A stretch of 64,000 bases of DNA from Symbiodinium kawagutii (lineage: Eukaryota > Sar > Dinophyceae > Suessiales > Symbiodiniaceae). The notes below the pieces were generated by a model. It did not search any database and was not told where the DNA came from. It saw only the letters and a list, made by a program, of their open reading frames with translations. Position numbers and translations under genes: made by a program. The stretch lies in assembly GCA_009767595.1 (NCBI GenBank), contig VSDK01012907.1, forward strand, positions 838,134 through 902,133, given 5' to 3'. This document shows positions 13,866 through 25,862 of this stretch, piece after piece. Positions within the stretch are counted from its first letter, which is position 1. The number at the start of each line of letters is the position of its first letter.

Positions 13866-14592
13866 ACAGGGTAGTGGTTGAAGATGGTTAGATGGTTGAC
13901 AATCACTCATGCTGCATGCTGGTCAACGATGAGCAATAGTAAGTAATTACTAGTTAGTCGTTTTAAACATGTTTCCCAAAACATTCATTGATGGTCCGGT
14001 TGGTTGGTTGATTAATCGATATTTTTTCAGAGGGGTGAAACCACCAACCAGATAATCATGATTGATCAACGATGAATTCAGCCATTAGTGAGCGTGAATG
14101 GAGCAACAATGCAGGTTATCAACCGTTAATGATGGGTAACAATGGCCTGGCACTTGGCAACTGTTGATAACCATCAACCATCATGCACCATCAGTAATGA
14201 AGCAACAACCGGTTTAATGCTGCTAAGGTTTGCTCTATATTGGAGCATGTACGGACCAGTTTAAAAAACATGTTTAAGGGATTTAAGTTTAAGGTTGGAT
14301 TTGTTAACGGCTTGTAAACGGCCAACAAGCTAACGTGGATATGGAAAATCCTCCAGTTTCCATAGATATTTTGCGTGGGAAAACTGTTTGCTAGTTATCA
14401 GACGCTTCATCTTGGTTGCATCTCTATACCAGGAAATTTTGACTTTGCATGCTGTTGGGGGGCGTTTTTCCCGCAAGCGAATACCAGGGAACACCACAAT
14501 GAAAAACAGCCATGGGTAAACGGTTGTGGTGATATTCACTGTATGGGAATCCCCTGTATATTGTGGTTGATGAATCCCCTGTATTACCTGTC

Positions 14593-14702
14593 TACTTGGA
14601 TGTGCAGCTGGAGTTTTAACCATGCTTACCAACCATATCAGGTAGTTAATATTGTAACCATGGAAAGTTCCCAGCTACGAAGTAGGGATGCACATCCAAG
14701 TA
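14593..14702. mobile_element. MITE-like repeat, family D (TACTTGGATGTGCA ends)
   Basis: TACTTGGATGTGCA at 14,593-14,606 is complemented at 14,689-14,702. A second member is at 31,717-31,839, and both interiors contain ACCATG near the middle. Two copies with the same ends and divergent interiors fit a non-autonomous transposon family. Confidence 0.7.
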
Positions 14703-14805
14703 TTGTTGGCCCGCAAAAAGCCGCAAGTCACAGAGTTGTTGGCAGCAATGCCCAGCACCATCAACAATAGTGATGAAATCCTGTGGAAACTATGATTGAT
14801 CATAT

Positions 14806-14910
14806 GGGGGGTGTCTCAAAATTGGGACCCCCCAAAGTTATGGCTGGTTCATTACTACAAATGAAAACTATTGGATGATTTGGGGGCACCCCCATTTTGA
14901 GAAAAATCCA
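14806..14910. mobile_element. MITE-like repeat, family C (GTTTCTCAAAAT / ATTTTGAGAAAC ends)
   Basis: An element of about 105 bp with inverted ends near TGGTGGTTTCTCAAAATGGG. The interior carries GGTTTATTGCTAC(A/T)AATG and TATTGGATGATTTGGGGG. Other copies are at about 2,385-2,471, 21,529-21,653, 26,390-26,505, 27,854-27,967, 30,006-30,113, 31,195-31,280, 31,999-32,101, about 34,030-34,130, 36,939-37,038 and 40,141-40,236. Confidence 0.65.
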
Positions 14911-17900
14911 TATGGGTTTGTCCATCAATGGTGTACCCCGAACATGATGATTTTGGTTTCCCTATTGATTACAACTGTTATTGGATGGTTAGTAGATACC
15001 ACAATTTATGGACAAACCATGTATGATTGATCATATGGCATATGTGTTCTTTTCTTTTCGGGCTTGAGGCCCTAGTGCCATTGCCGTTGCAGCTTCATCG
15101 GCACTTGCCCTATTTCTTCTGTTGCGCAGGATCATATGGTATGTGTAATCAACACGCTTTTGTTCTTTTAATGGACAATCAAATTTTCAGAATGTCCGAA
15201 TGTGCACTCATGCGAGCTAGACTTGAACTTTCATAATCATGGTAGTCTATGATGATGGTCAATCATGTTTTGTTCTGATGGACAAGCAACCTTCAAGGGC
15301 TCGTTCACCATCATCCCTCCAAAAGACTACTATTGTATATCCGGTAGATTCGCAGCCCCCTGGTCCTACAACTCCATGGGCAGTGCTGGCTCTTCTGTTT
15401 TGCTTCCTTGGTTGTTGTCCCACTGATATTCCAGTGCTGTTGCTCCTGCTACTGCTTTTTTATTCCTACTACTTCCAGACGTTGTTTTTGTTTGTCATAA
15501 CGATTGAGTCCAGTAATCATGGTATCAGTGTTACACAAAACCACTGGGAAGTGAAGATTTTGCAAAGAGGCATTTTCCTGGAGAGTCCTTCAATGTTTCA
15601 AGCTACACATTAGGTGACATCACCCAGGGTCAATCACTGTTCAATTCGATCGGGCTTTCTTAAGCAAGATCAAACCATTACACAACCGTTATATATTGCG
15701 TCATCACAAAGCCATCATTCACTCTAAACCTGAAAAAAATCCTTGAAAGCCTTCAACCCTGTGTCAAATACACTAAACCCTGGGTCTTTCACCTTTAAAA
15801 AGCCTAAACCTAAAACCCAGGGTTTTTCACCTAAAGCCATCATCCAACTACCCTAAAACCTGAAAAAGAAATGAATCTAAGAAGCTGGGTTGTTCACCCA
15901 CAAGGCTGGGTCGCCACGACCACAATGGAACCAGGTTCGCCATGAAGTGCTTCAGCAGAAGTCCACCTCTGCACGTTTCGTGGAGAGCGTCATGACCGAG
16001 GCGCGGTGACCCCCGTGGGGGTTCAAAGCATGAGATTTCCTACTGGTTCTCCACAGGTTTTCCATAGGTTTTCCATGAGTTTTCCATAGGTTTCTGTGGG
16101 TTTATGGTGGTTCAATGATGGTTTTCTATGGGTTGATGGGGTGAAAAAAACATGGGCTTATGGGTTTCTAAGATGAGGTTTTCATGAGTTTTTGTGTTTT
16201 TTTTCTATGATCCGTGAGGCTTTCTATGGTGTGAATATATGTTGATTATACTTGTTGATTCTACTTCGACAATGGTGGTTCAATGAATGGTGTCTCAATT
16301 TTAATGGTTTTTGGTGCTATGGATGCTTTTCCACCAGCTGGATTAGAAGTCAGTCGAAGTAATGGACTGAAGGTCCGTAATCTCACCACGACGTAATCCG
16401 CGCTACAAAGGAAACGCCCCGAGATTTTTGGGCGGAACTGTGAAACATATACGAGTCAATACCAAAGCTCAAAAACAGGTTAGGCATCATCCGAAACAGT
16501 CATTTACCTATGATTAGCCGTCATTTGTCATCAGCCAGTATTGCCCATTAGCCATGATCATCCGTTATCTCTCTTTTTATAAATCTTATTAACCATGATT
16601 GATCATTACCCAAAACCTTCAGATTCTGTCTGCTCTAGAGGCGTTAAATGTTGGGTTTCCGACCCGCCGAATGGGCATTGCTGGTTTGTGATTTTAGATA
16701 TTTTCCCATGGTTGATTGACCACTATGTTTCAGAGGGTTTGAAACCACCAGCCAGGTCTACATTGGTCGTGATTTTCCCTTGAGTTTTGCTTTCAGCAGA
16801 CTCACGGGGCGAAGGTCCATCATCAACCAGCATTGGCCATTTTTTGTTTGGTATGACTGCCCTACTATAGCTTTTTGATGATGGTACACAATAGTGGCTA
16901 TTTATTGACCACTACTTGTTGGCAACGGCTGGTTGATGTTAACTATCACACCCATTTGTGAATCGTTCAACCCATTATTTGGTAGCCGCAGCTGTTTCTC
17001 AGCCAAGATTTTGGCAATGAAGAACAGAGTCACAAGCAGCGCACAAACGCAATTCCAACGGATGACAACCAGCAATAGTGGTGAATCATGGACAATCATG
17101 TTCAAGGATGGTTAAGCATTGATGGTGAACAATGATGGTTAAGCTGATTGGTGAATGATTGGTTAACAATGATGATGAATAATGATAGTTAATCATGGGA
17201 AATGATTATTAACGACGGTCACTGGTAGTTCATTATTATGTTTGCTCGGGATTATAACCAGTAATGGTTGATAATAGATGATAAGTGCCAGCAATAATGG
17301 TCAAACAACTACTCGCTTCACGATGGTTGATGGTCAAAACAAGAAGGACAGCCTGGACTTCAGAAGTTCTGGTGCCGACAACTTGGGAAGTTGGAACCGG
17401 GAACTCCCCATGTCTTCAACATGTTCCACCAAGACAAACCACCATTTTCACTATGCGTAGCTATGATAAATAGTGGTCCGTATATATAATCATAGTGATT
17501 AGCTATGTTCATAATTAATATCACTAGTTATGATTTTTATCACAATGGTTAATAGTTCAAGGGAAAATTATCAACATTGGTCACACCGTCAGGAGCCATC
17601 CTTTCATGCACTGATCTGAATCTCTCCTTGGCAGCATATCACACCTGCCCTCCTGTGCTCTGCCGCGTGCAGCATGGCCGCTTGGATGAAGGTACAGTAG
17701 GGGGAGCGAGGCCAGGAGCTACCAGGAGTGGCCTAACCAGGTAGGTGATGATGATAGTGATTGACTTTGGTCATTTCAAAGCCGTGGCTGTTCCAAGGAC
17801 ACCTCAGGCCAGGTTGTTTAAACATGGCCCGGGGTGGCTCTCTTTTCCAAGGCTGAGCCTGCGGCTTCTGAGATGAAGTGGAGCCAATCGGAAGAAGACA

Positions 17901-19025
17901 TCACACTGAGATTTTTCGTGGATGCTTGGCCCCGCGGTGCGGCGAGTTTGGGCTGTTTGGTGGGGGGATACTCAAGCATGAAGGCATAGCGCAGTCAAGG
18001 AATTGTTGACCATCAGAATCCGTAAGAAGAGTAAACGTTGGACCCAAAATAGTTGGAACAGTACAGGCAACCATTGTAAATGGTAACCAATATCAACTAT
18101 TCACCAACCATTCACCTAACATTCGCCGACCATTCACCACGTATCCACCTATCCACCAAGCATGAACCAATCATTCCAACCATTCACCACCTGTCCACCA
18201 ACTATGAACCAACCATTAGCCAGCCATGAAGCAGCCATCAAGCAGCCGTTAAGCAGTAGTTGGTAGTTGTGGTTAGCTGTGCTGCTCCGCTGCCTATGGT
18301 CCAAGCTCTATTGGTGGGTTATCGCCATGACTACCACCATCCTCATCGTCATGATCGTCATTTTCTTCTTCATCATCAAAAACCCATAGGTATCACATCG
18401 TATCACCATTACATTCCCTACCATTGCTACTTGACATTCCCTACAGTTGACCATGAATCAAGCATCATGAACCAACGATCGTCATTTTCGTCACGATCTC
18501 ACCGATCCCAACGACGTCATCTTCGGCAGTTGACAGCCGCAGCGAATTCTGCTATGGTGGTTCTCGTTCGACTCAGGACGCGGAGACCAAAAAGGAAGAT
18601 GTCAAATTCAAGGCGGGTGCTGCTGACCCTTGACGAAGCTAGCGATGAGCTGATGATTTTCAAGCGGAAACCAAGCAATTCAACCATCAATAAACCATGA
18701 ATTTGCCATTCTTAGCCATCATTTCACAATAGTTGAACCACCATTCTCAAGCATCATCATCAACCATCATGAACCATGAGCCTCCATGAACCGACACTGG
18801 TTAACCACTTCTGAAACAATACCCGTCAATCATCAATCATCATCAATCACCATCATCGTCACTCATGAATCACCATCATCATCACCCATGAACCACTCAT
18901 CATCAACCCATCCTTAAACAATCACCCAATCATCATCCAATAATCAACCCATCACCATCATCAACCAGCACCCACACCCTGGACCCCTTGGTGAACCGCC
19001 ACAGCGACCTCTCGCCACGGCTCAG

Positions 19026-19124
19026 GTGCTGCGGGACTCGGTCCAGCTGTCAGTCAAAGGCTCGCTGCTCTGCGATGGGAAGCTGGCGAGAGAGGTGGAT
19101 CCGGACGAGTGCCTTGGGCTGAAG
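19026..19124 (+). CDS. candidate internal exon, unknown protein
   Basis: A GC-rich island in AT-rich repeats, preceded by GGCTCAG and followed by GTCAGGTAAGG. It reads in frame 0 from GTG for 33 codons (begins VLRDSVQLSV, ends DECLGLK). If the donor is the GTCAGG at 19,125, it joins without a frame change to the island at 25,737 to give LGLK-VGSGAVYELRC. The peptide looks like globular protein, with alternating hydrophobics and a Cys, but I recognise no domain. The frame is open upstream past 18,980, so the true start may lie earlier. It is an exon by inference only. Confidence 0.4.
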
Positions 19125-22038
19125 GTCAGGTAAGGGCTGATGAGGATTGAATGGGTAGCTAGGGGCTGATATGATGGTTTATAGTGGTCAATCATGGTGG
19201 TTTATAGTGGTCAATCATGGTGGTTTATAGTGGTTAATCATGGTGGTTTATAGTGGTTGATTATGGTGGTTTATAGTGGTTAATTATGGTTGACTGAGCT
19301 GATATGATGGTTTTACAAGGGTTAATGGTGGTTAATAGTGGGTAACTAGGGTTAACTATGGCTTAATAGTGGTTAAACTATAATCTTATAATGATACTTA
19401 TTGTAATGATAGCTGTGGCTTAACTATGGATTAATGATTGAATGGGTAAGATTATCAATCATTAACTAGGGTTAACTCATAATCTTATAATCGTGTAATG
19501 ATTGATATGGGTTAATTAATGGATGGTAACCCATGATTAGTGACATTGATAATAATGGCTCCAATAGCTGACCATGAGGGTTGAATGGGTGCTCATATGA
19601 TGATTTTTAAGGCTTGGTAGTGGTTACTAGTTGATAAGCATGTTACCAATGAATTCCTGGCAAAGAATGATTGATAGCGATTAGTTAGTGTGAATGAAGC
19701 TGGCAAATAACTTGCTGGGAATGATCTTAACGATAATAATGATTGATGGGAAGCTGGCAATTAGCTTGGCTGATGAATGGTAACCCATGGTTAATGAATA
19801 CGTCTACCATGGTGCTCGCTACCTGGGTTTGTTCACCAACGAATCGTCTGTACAACTCTTTACATAGCAGTTGCCGTTGACTTGTCAACATTTACGCGTG
19901 ATTCACCATTGCTTAACCACGATCCACCATTGCTTAACCACGATTCAACATTGCATGGCCACAGTCAAACGTTCATCAACTATGCATTAACCATTTGGTA
20001 ATCATTATAACAATTACCCTCCTAGAAATTGAGAGAAACCATGCCTTTTGGTAGGGTCAAGCAGTTAGTTTCCAGCAGGAGAAGCATGTACTATTTGTGT
20101 ACAGCTAGTTCTCATCAACATTCAGCAACCATCGTCATTGGCCATTATCAATCACTAACAACCATCGATTCACCATAGATTATCCATGACTTCACCATCA
20201 TTAACTATCATTAACCACCATGAGTTATCCATGCATTCACCAAGCATTAATCTTCACTAACCACCATAAAGCTTCGGTCAACCACCTCCATCCACCACGA
20301 AGCTGACCCATGGAGCAGCACCGGTGGCCCCAGCATCTCACCATTGAGGTCCAGTTGGATTATCGACAACGAGGAGTGCAGAGCTTGGGAGAACCCACGG
20401 GAGCTAGAGTGGGATGCTTCTCCACCTCTAGTAGTTGGTTTAAGGTACTAGTAGCAGGTACTAAATTAGGTACCATTAGTAGGTACTAGTAGTAGGTACT
20501 AGTATAATCAACAATGAATGGTTAATAATAGGAGATAACTATTCTTCTCCGCCTCTAGTAATTGGTTTAACCCACGATTTATGGTGCGTGATTGATGGAT
20601 ATTAGTAGTAGGTACTAGTATGTTGGTTTTATTATGATTACTGTGATAATAGTCTAATCCAGGGTAGGGGCTAGTCATATCATGGATGACATGATATGGC
20701 ACATATGTCTTAGAGTAATGATATGTGTGTAGGACCAGGTATAAGAATCTCTATCTACATTGTTCCGCATTTGCATATGTGCGCATTGTTTGGCCCATCT
20801 CTATGTGCTGGTGTGCGTAACTGTGTAGATATTATGTCATGAATGCTTACATCTTATCATTTGCATCGCAGAACTCACTGTGACTGAGTTTTCAGGATAG
20901 GCATGCCTATTCAGTATCCAAATAGGTAGGCTTGCCTATGGCAGATGCTAGTGAAAATAATCCGCCGACTTCGGTGGGTTGCATAATTCTGTAGCTTCTT
21001 AGTGCTTTTTTCATCATATGAAAAAATAGCTGTTTTTTTTAGTTTTTTTCTTATTAGCTTCTAATTGTAGCTTCTCATAGTATGATTGGGGCCCCCTCCA
21101 GCTTGTGATGGTTGTTTCTTGTTTTCTACCCTTCTGTCTAGTGCAGAATTTCATAACTTTTCCAGTTGGCTTTGGGGCGTGGCAGCGCTTTACATCAGAG
21201 AGGCTGCCCGCTGCTGCGATGTTCACCCACTCATTTGGGGCCTGCCACTGGCTGTTTTCATTCAAAGAACGCGTTTTTGGAAAGTTGAGTTGGTATCGAT
21301 CCATGTGTCCATACCCATCATCCTAGATGCTGAAGATCCCCATGGATTGAAACATATTAAAACCATTTACCACACTTATGGATGGTTCTAATAGCCGGTA
21401 ATCTATCTACGCTTTGCTTATCGAAGCTAGCAATGGATTATCCACCAATTTGACAGCTTGTGCAGCTGCTTGGATTTTGCCTTGCTATGGTTGATAAGCA
21501 AAGGGTATATAACTGGCTATATTAACGGGGGTTTCTTAACAACTGGGGGACCCCCAAGTGATGTTTGGTTTATTGTTACATATGTTTGGTTTATTGCTAG
21601 AAATGGGTGCTAGTGGATGATAACTGGGGGTCTGTGACTTGAGAAACCACACCATCTTTGTTACATTTAAATTCCCCACGGTCAGAAGACAACTTTCTGG
21701 ACCTATTCACTGCTGGCAACACACCACGGTTGCTGATATTCAGCTGCCGTTGCCAGTGCAATAATTATCCACCACAAGGAAACAAACGAGTCAGATCTAC
21801 CCATAAGCGATAGCCATACTGATTTAGATTACAATGTATAACCAATCATGATCATCAACGTCATCATTATCATGCTTAGCTAGTCACTATCATTCTTTGA
21901 TCGTCATAGTTACCATGATTGAATCATCATTCACTCTCTTTCTATGATTTTCAAATCCGATTCATGCAAATGCGGCATGATGTCACTCCACTGAAAATTC
22001 CTTGTCATGTCACTTCCATCATTGATGATGACAAAATA

Positions 22039-22158
22039 TGGCTATGGGTCAATATTAATCAACCAATAATGGTGGTTAATAACCAACAAACTATAGGGAA
22101 AACAGCCTGGTAAATGATGGCGAACCAGGGGGACTAAGGGTGAACTGACCCATAGCCA
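22039..22158 (+). mobile_element. MITE-like repeat, family B
   Basis: Clear full copy with TGGCTATGGGTCAATATTAA at the left and TGACCCATAGCCA at the right. The interior has ACAAACTATAGGGAAAACA and GAACCAGGGGGAC. Confidence 0.7.
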
Positions 22159-22360
22159 TATAATCTATCATTATCATCGTCCACTGGCTGCGCTGTGGGG
22201 CGCGCAGGGGGAGCAACGCTTGATCACCGTGACCTTGCAGAAGATTCGGCCCAACAGCGCTTTGAAATCAGCGAGGCCTTGGGGACCATCCCAACAGCAA
22301 CTCCGACTCCGCTGGGCCTGGAAGGATGGTGAAGATCATGGTGAAGCAGTTAGACATCTA

Positions 22361-22400
22361 GCAGTTTAACATCATGGTAACTGGCATGATGTTAAACTGC
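22361..22400. repeat. 16-bp perfect inverted repeat
   Basis: GCAGTTTAACATCATG and its complement are separated by 8 bp. Further copies of the CAGTTTA(A/T)CAT word occur at 22,430-22,510, so the hairpin sits in a small repetitive cluster. Confidence 0.7.
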
Positions 22401-24507
22401 TTCACCATAGTAGTCCATGATAAACTGGCATGATAAACATGAGAAACTACCATGGGCTTGGTTCATTCATGGTGAAGATTCATGGCAGTTTATCATGGTT
22501 AGCAGTTTAATGATCATTTAGACCAACGATGTTCATCAAGAATGAACCAAGAATGATGTCAAGCAGCTTAATTGAACACCATTGGTTAACATCATTGGTC
22601 CAATGAATGAACCAAGCCGAAGGCTATTAATGATTGTTTTGTTAATAACGGTCAGCTGCTTGACACCAAATGAGCAATGAAAGTAAACGATTTTTGTACT
22701 AGTGGCTGGTCGAACCCCAACTGTTCACCGGCCGGCGTGTACCTGGTTGCTTGGGATGTATCACCTAAATAGTGGCTCCAAAAAAGTGGTGCACCTCGTG
22801 GCTGAAACAGTTTGATAAATCACCAAGCGTGGGGAAAGTTCAACCTTGCAGCTAGATGCTCCCAACACGAAGCGTAGCTGAGCTGCTTGTGTTTTGGATT
22901 GATGGTGAGCTGATGGCCAACCAATGTAGAAGGCAGGGTGGCCCTAAGGGTTTTACCATTTTGTGATTCTAAGGGTTTAACTCATCCAACAAATGGTGTT
23001 CAAGCCACCAATGGTGATTACGGGTTGATGATGGTTTACTTCCAACATTTTTTTTGTCTCCCAAGGGTTGAGTGCGCTTGAATGCTGTTTTTATCACGAG
23101 TTTTCGCGCACAAGAAACTGACCATTGATGGTTTTCATGAGGGTCAATCGGCTGCGGATAGCCGTTAAATCAGGTGTGGTAACAACTGAGTTCATAGGGG
23201 TTGGTCTGAGGGTACCATTCAGCCAGCCATCATCGCTTCCCACCCAGCAAACTCCAATGGCAGGCAATGGCCTTCCCTGTGGAAAGACACCTGAGTGCGC
23301 AGCCGTGCTGAAGCGTCAAAGATTCACGCTGGAAGTGCGAGTTGGTGTGACGCTGCTCAGCAGTCTGGGAGTGGATGTCGTATCTGAATGGATGGATTGG
23401 TATCACCAAAACACAGGGAAACGATCAGTTCTGGTTGGTTGTTTGATTGCATGTTTTCTTACCAGGAAAAATTTGAGGCACGCCCGTTTTGGACAAAACT
23501 ACCAGGAGGCTGGTAAACAGAGGCATAGGTAGGTTTCTTGCGGTCCAGTGTGTTGCCACGATTTCTTTGCCCAAAAAACAGGACTTTACAGATACCAGCC
23601 GCTGACCATTGATGATTAGTTTCTGAGTTTGATATGTCACCCTCAAGAATTGCACTGGCAGTCCAGGAAGAACCCCATCAACTGTCCTTTCTGAGCCGGA
23701 TTTCTGCATGAATTTAGCAGCAAGAATTGTGGATCATGTCCAGCCACCGTTGAAAGTATCCAGCGCCATGACATCGGTAGATTGAAAAGCTCAAGTTGCC
23801 ACTTGCGATGAATTCTTGAGGGCACCGCCCGCTGTGAATTTTTCACCTCGCAAATGGGTGTGCCTGATACCACTGACTGGAGGTAAAAGGGCTTTGGCTT
23901 TCACCAACACACGCATGCATATACAATTTTATATATATATATATGTTTATACACAAAATCTATGTACATGGGTACTAATGTTTATATAGCAATAATATAT
24001 TCGATATTCTGCTTATGTTTAAAATCGCATCTATTTCTATATGCGTGCATGGATGTAGATTAGTGCTACACATCACCTACCATGGGTAGTACATGTCTAT
24101 CTCCCAGAGGTATGTGGGGAAAGGAGATACACCAACTGTTTTGGTAACTTGCAATCAGGCTGAGACGTGACTGATCACTGCGAGCCACATTCGCTGCGAG
24201 CAACAACCACCAGACACGCAACCACTCAAAGCAGCGGTCAGTTGCCAGTCGGCCATGAAGAAAAAGGTTCATGGGCGATCGCTGATACATACGCCGGAAA
24301 TGTATCATTGGAAGATGTCCTCCAATGAGGATGTCTAGCAAGCAATATATGGTCTAGCATTATTTCCCAGCGAAGTACATTCTTGAAACTTTCAGGAATT
24401 GACGAACCATTTGATTGTGGTGAAATATTCAGGTCAATACAATGTAAATACAATTACTCTCCTCTATTTATGCTATATTTCAGCAACCTTGGACTGATAT
24501 ATGCTAT

Positions 24508-24563
24508 ATTCATGCTGTATTCATGCTATATTCATGCTATATTCATGCTATATTCATGCTATA
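24508..24563. repeat. 12-bp minisatellite (CATGCTATATTC)
   Basis: About five tandem units of CATGCTATATTC, with one unit carrying GTATTC. Confidence 0.85.
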
Positions 24564-25736
24564 TGTTGCTGCCATTTCCCTTGAATTGTGCTGATATAGC
24601 AGCAACAACGACTTTGCATCCATTGAATGTTCTCCTTCCGCGCTGCGGAAAGTTCCAATGCTGGGGAACCCATGTGCCCTCCTGCTTCTTCAGGGTTGTT
24701 CTACTGGGATTACTGGGATTTGCCAACCGTCGTGGTACCAATCCTCGGTCAACGGCTCAAACATGGGGTGGATATTGTTGATGGATAGTGTTGATGAAAT
24801 TTAGGTAGGTTGATTCTTGAATTGCTAGAGAGAGTGGACAAGATATGCCCACAAGCTCCTTTACATAATTTGTTCCAGTGTTCTTGCAGAAAATCTACAT
24901 ATATCTCTTTGCTATATTCAGGGTTCTGCTTTAAAGCCTTTGCTGGTCAAACAGGATTGAAGCAAGTTGCGATCTGGTACTGGCTCGGCTGTTGATGTTA
25001 TTGGTGCTGTTTCTCTCTTAAACATTATCAACCACCTGTATTCGCTTCAAGATATCACCCCCAACCGCATCAGCAACAGCGATTGCTGCCTAGTCATCAA
25101 TTCCTTGGTACCATGATCTTCAGTATCAAGCATATGCCAAGCATTCCCCTAACCCAAAAACATCATTCACAATCACTATTATTGCCTTTCGTTGTGCAAA
25201 GCCCATCGTTTGCAAACCATTGGAATCACCTACGATGATTCCTTCTGTTCAACTACTATTCGAACCATCGTTCACCATGATCACCAGCAAAATTTGTTTC
25301 ATTGACAATGTTCTGTTGATATGATCAACCATCCTTATCCTCACATTGAGCATCATTGAGCATCTTAAATCAGCCAACCAACCATTGCCACCACGAATCA
25401 AATAGCATTAAACATTGGTGAAACATGAGCAACCACTTGCGAGCCAGCAAGTACTCCACCGGCTACTGTCAACTCAACGAAGCGCTATTAACCACTAATG
25501 AACCAGCATTCAAACACTATTCACCACAGTTTAGTCACTAATGGACCATGATTTTTAACCACGCAATCCTCATATTACCATCATTCACCATCATTTAGCC
25601 ATCACTAATCCACAAGATCGACCCATTTAATCCACTGACCAAGCATCACCAAGTCATCAAATCCACTAATCCAACCATCCACCCGGCATTTCATCACCCC
25701 CCAAGGGTCCTTTCCCCACGGGCTTTCGCGCCGCAG

Positions 25737-25862
25737 GTGGGTTCGGGTGCCGTCTACGAGCTGCGCTGCGTGCAGAGCGGCGCCTTGGCCTCGCGCGTCA
25801 ACGTGGCGGTGGCGCTGCAGGGAGAGAAGGCGTCCGGGCGACTCAGCGGGTCCGGAGCGGCG
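25737..25862 (+). CDS. candidate internal exon, unknown protein
   Basis: A strongly GC-rich 126-bp island. It is preceded by a pyrimidine-rich tract and CGCCGCAG and followed by GTAGGG, which are good splice-like borders. It gives exactly 42 codons in phase 0 (begins VGSGAVYELRC, ends GRLSGSGAA). GC3 is very high compared with the flanks. It is in phase with the candidates at 19,026 and 42,933. The family is not recognised. The main alternative is a chance GC-rich island, but border quality, length divisible by three and composition together favour an exon. Confidence 0.45.

Larger units (their letters stand above)
9151..19025. other. mostly non-coding host DNA with several MITE-like copies
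   Basis: No gene is convincingly supported. The GC-richer patch at 9.15-9.65 kb holds overlapping open frames on both strands (the longest 9,157-9,627, 156 codons), which suggests composition rather than coding; no domain is recognised, though an exon cannot be excluded. The rest is repeat-word DNA with family A, C, D, F and G elements. The open frame at 18,260-18,700 is built from CATCATC-type words and is not a gene. Confidence 0.55.
19125..25736. other. probable intron: repeat-word DNA
   Basis: It contains a 22-23-bp tandem array (TGGTGGTTTATAGTGGT... units, about 19,185-19,285), a family B copy (22,039-22,158), a family C copy (21,529-21,653), a 16-bp hairpin (22,361-22,400), an AT run near 23,930 and a 12-bp minisatellite (24,508-24,563). 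No gene is supported. The open frames at 23,125-23,532 and 24,383-24,781 show no domain and overlap repeats. Confidence 0.5.
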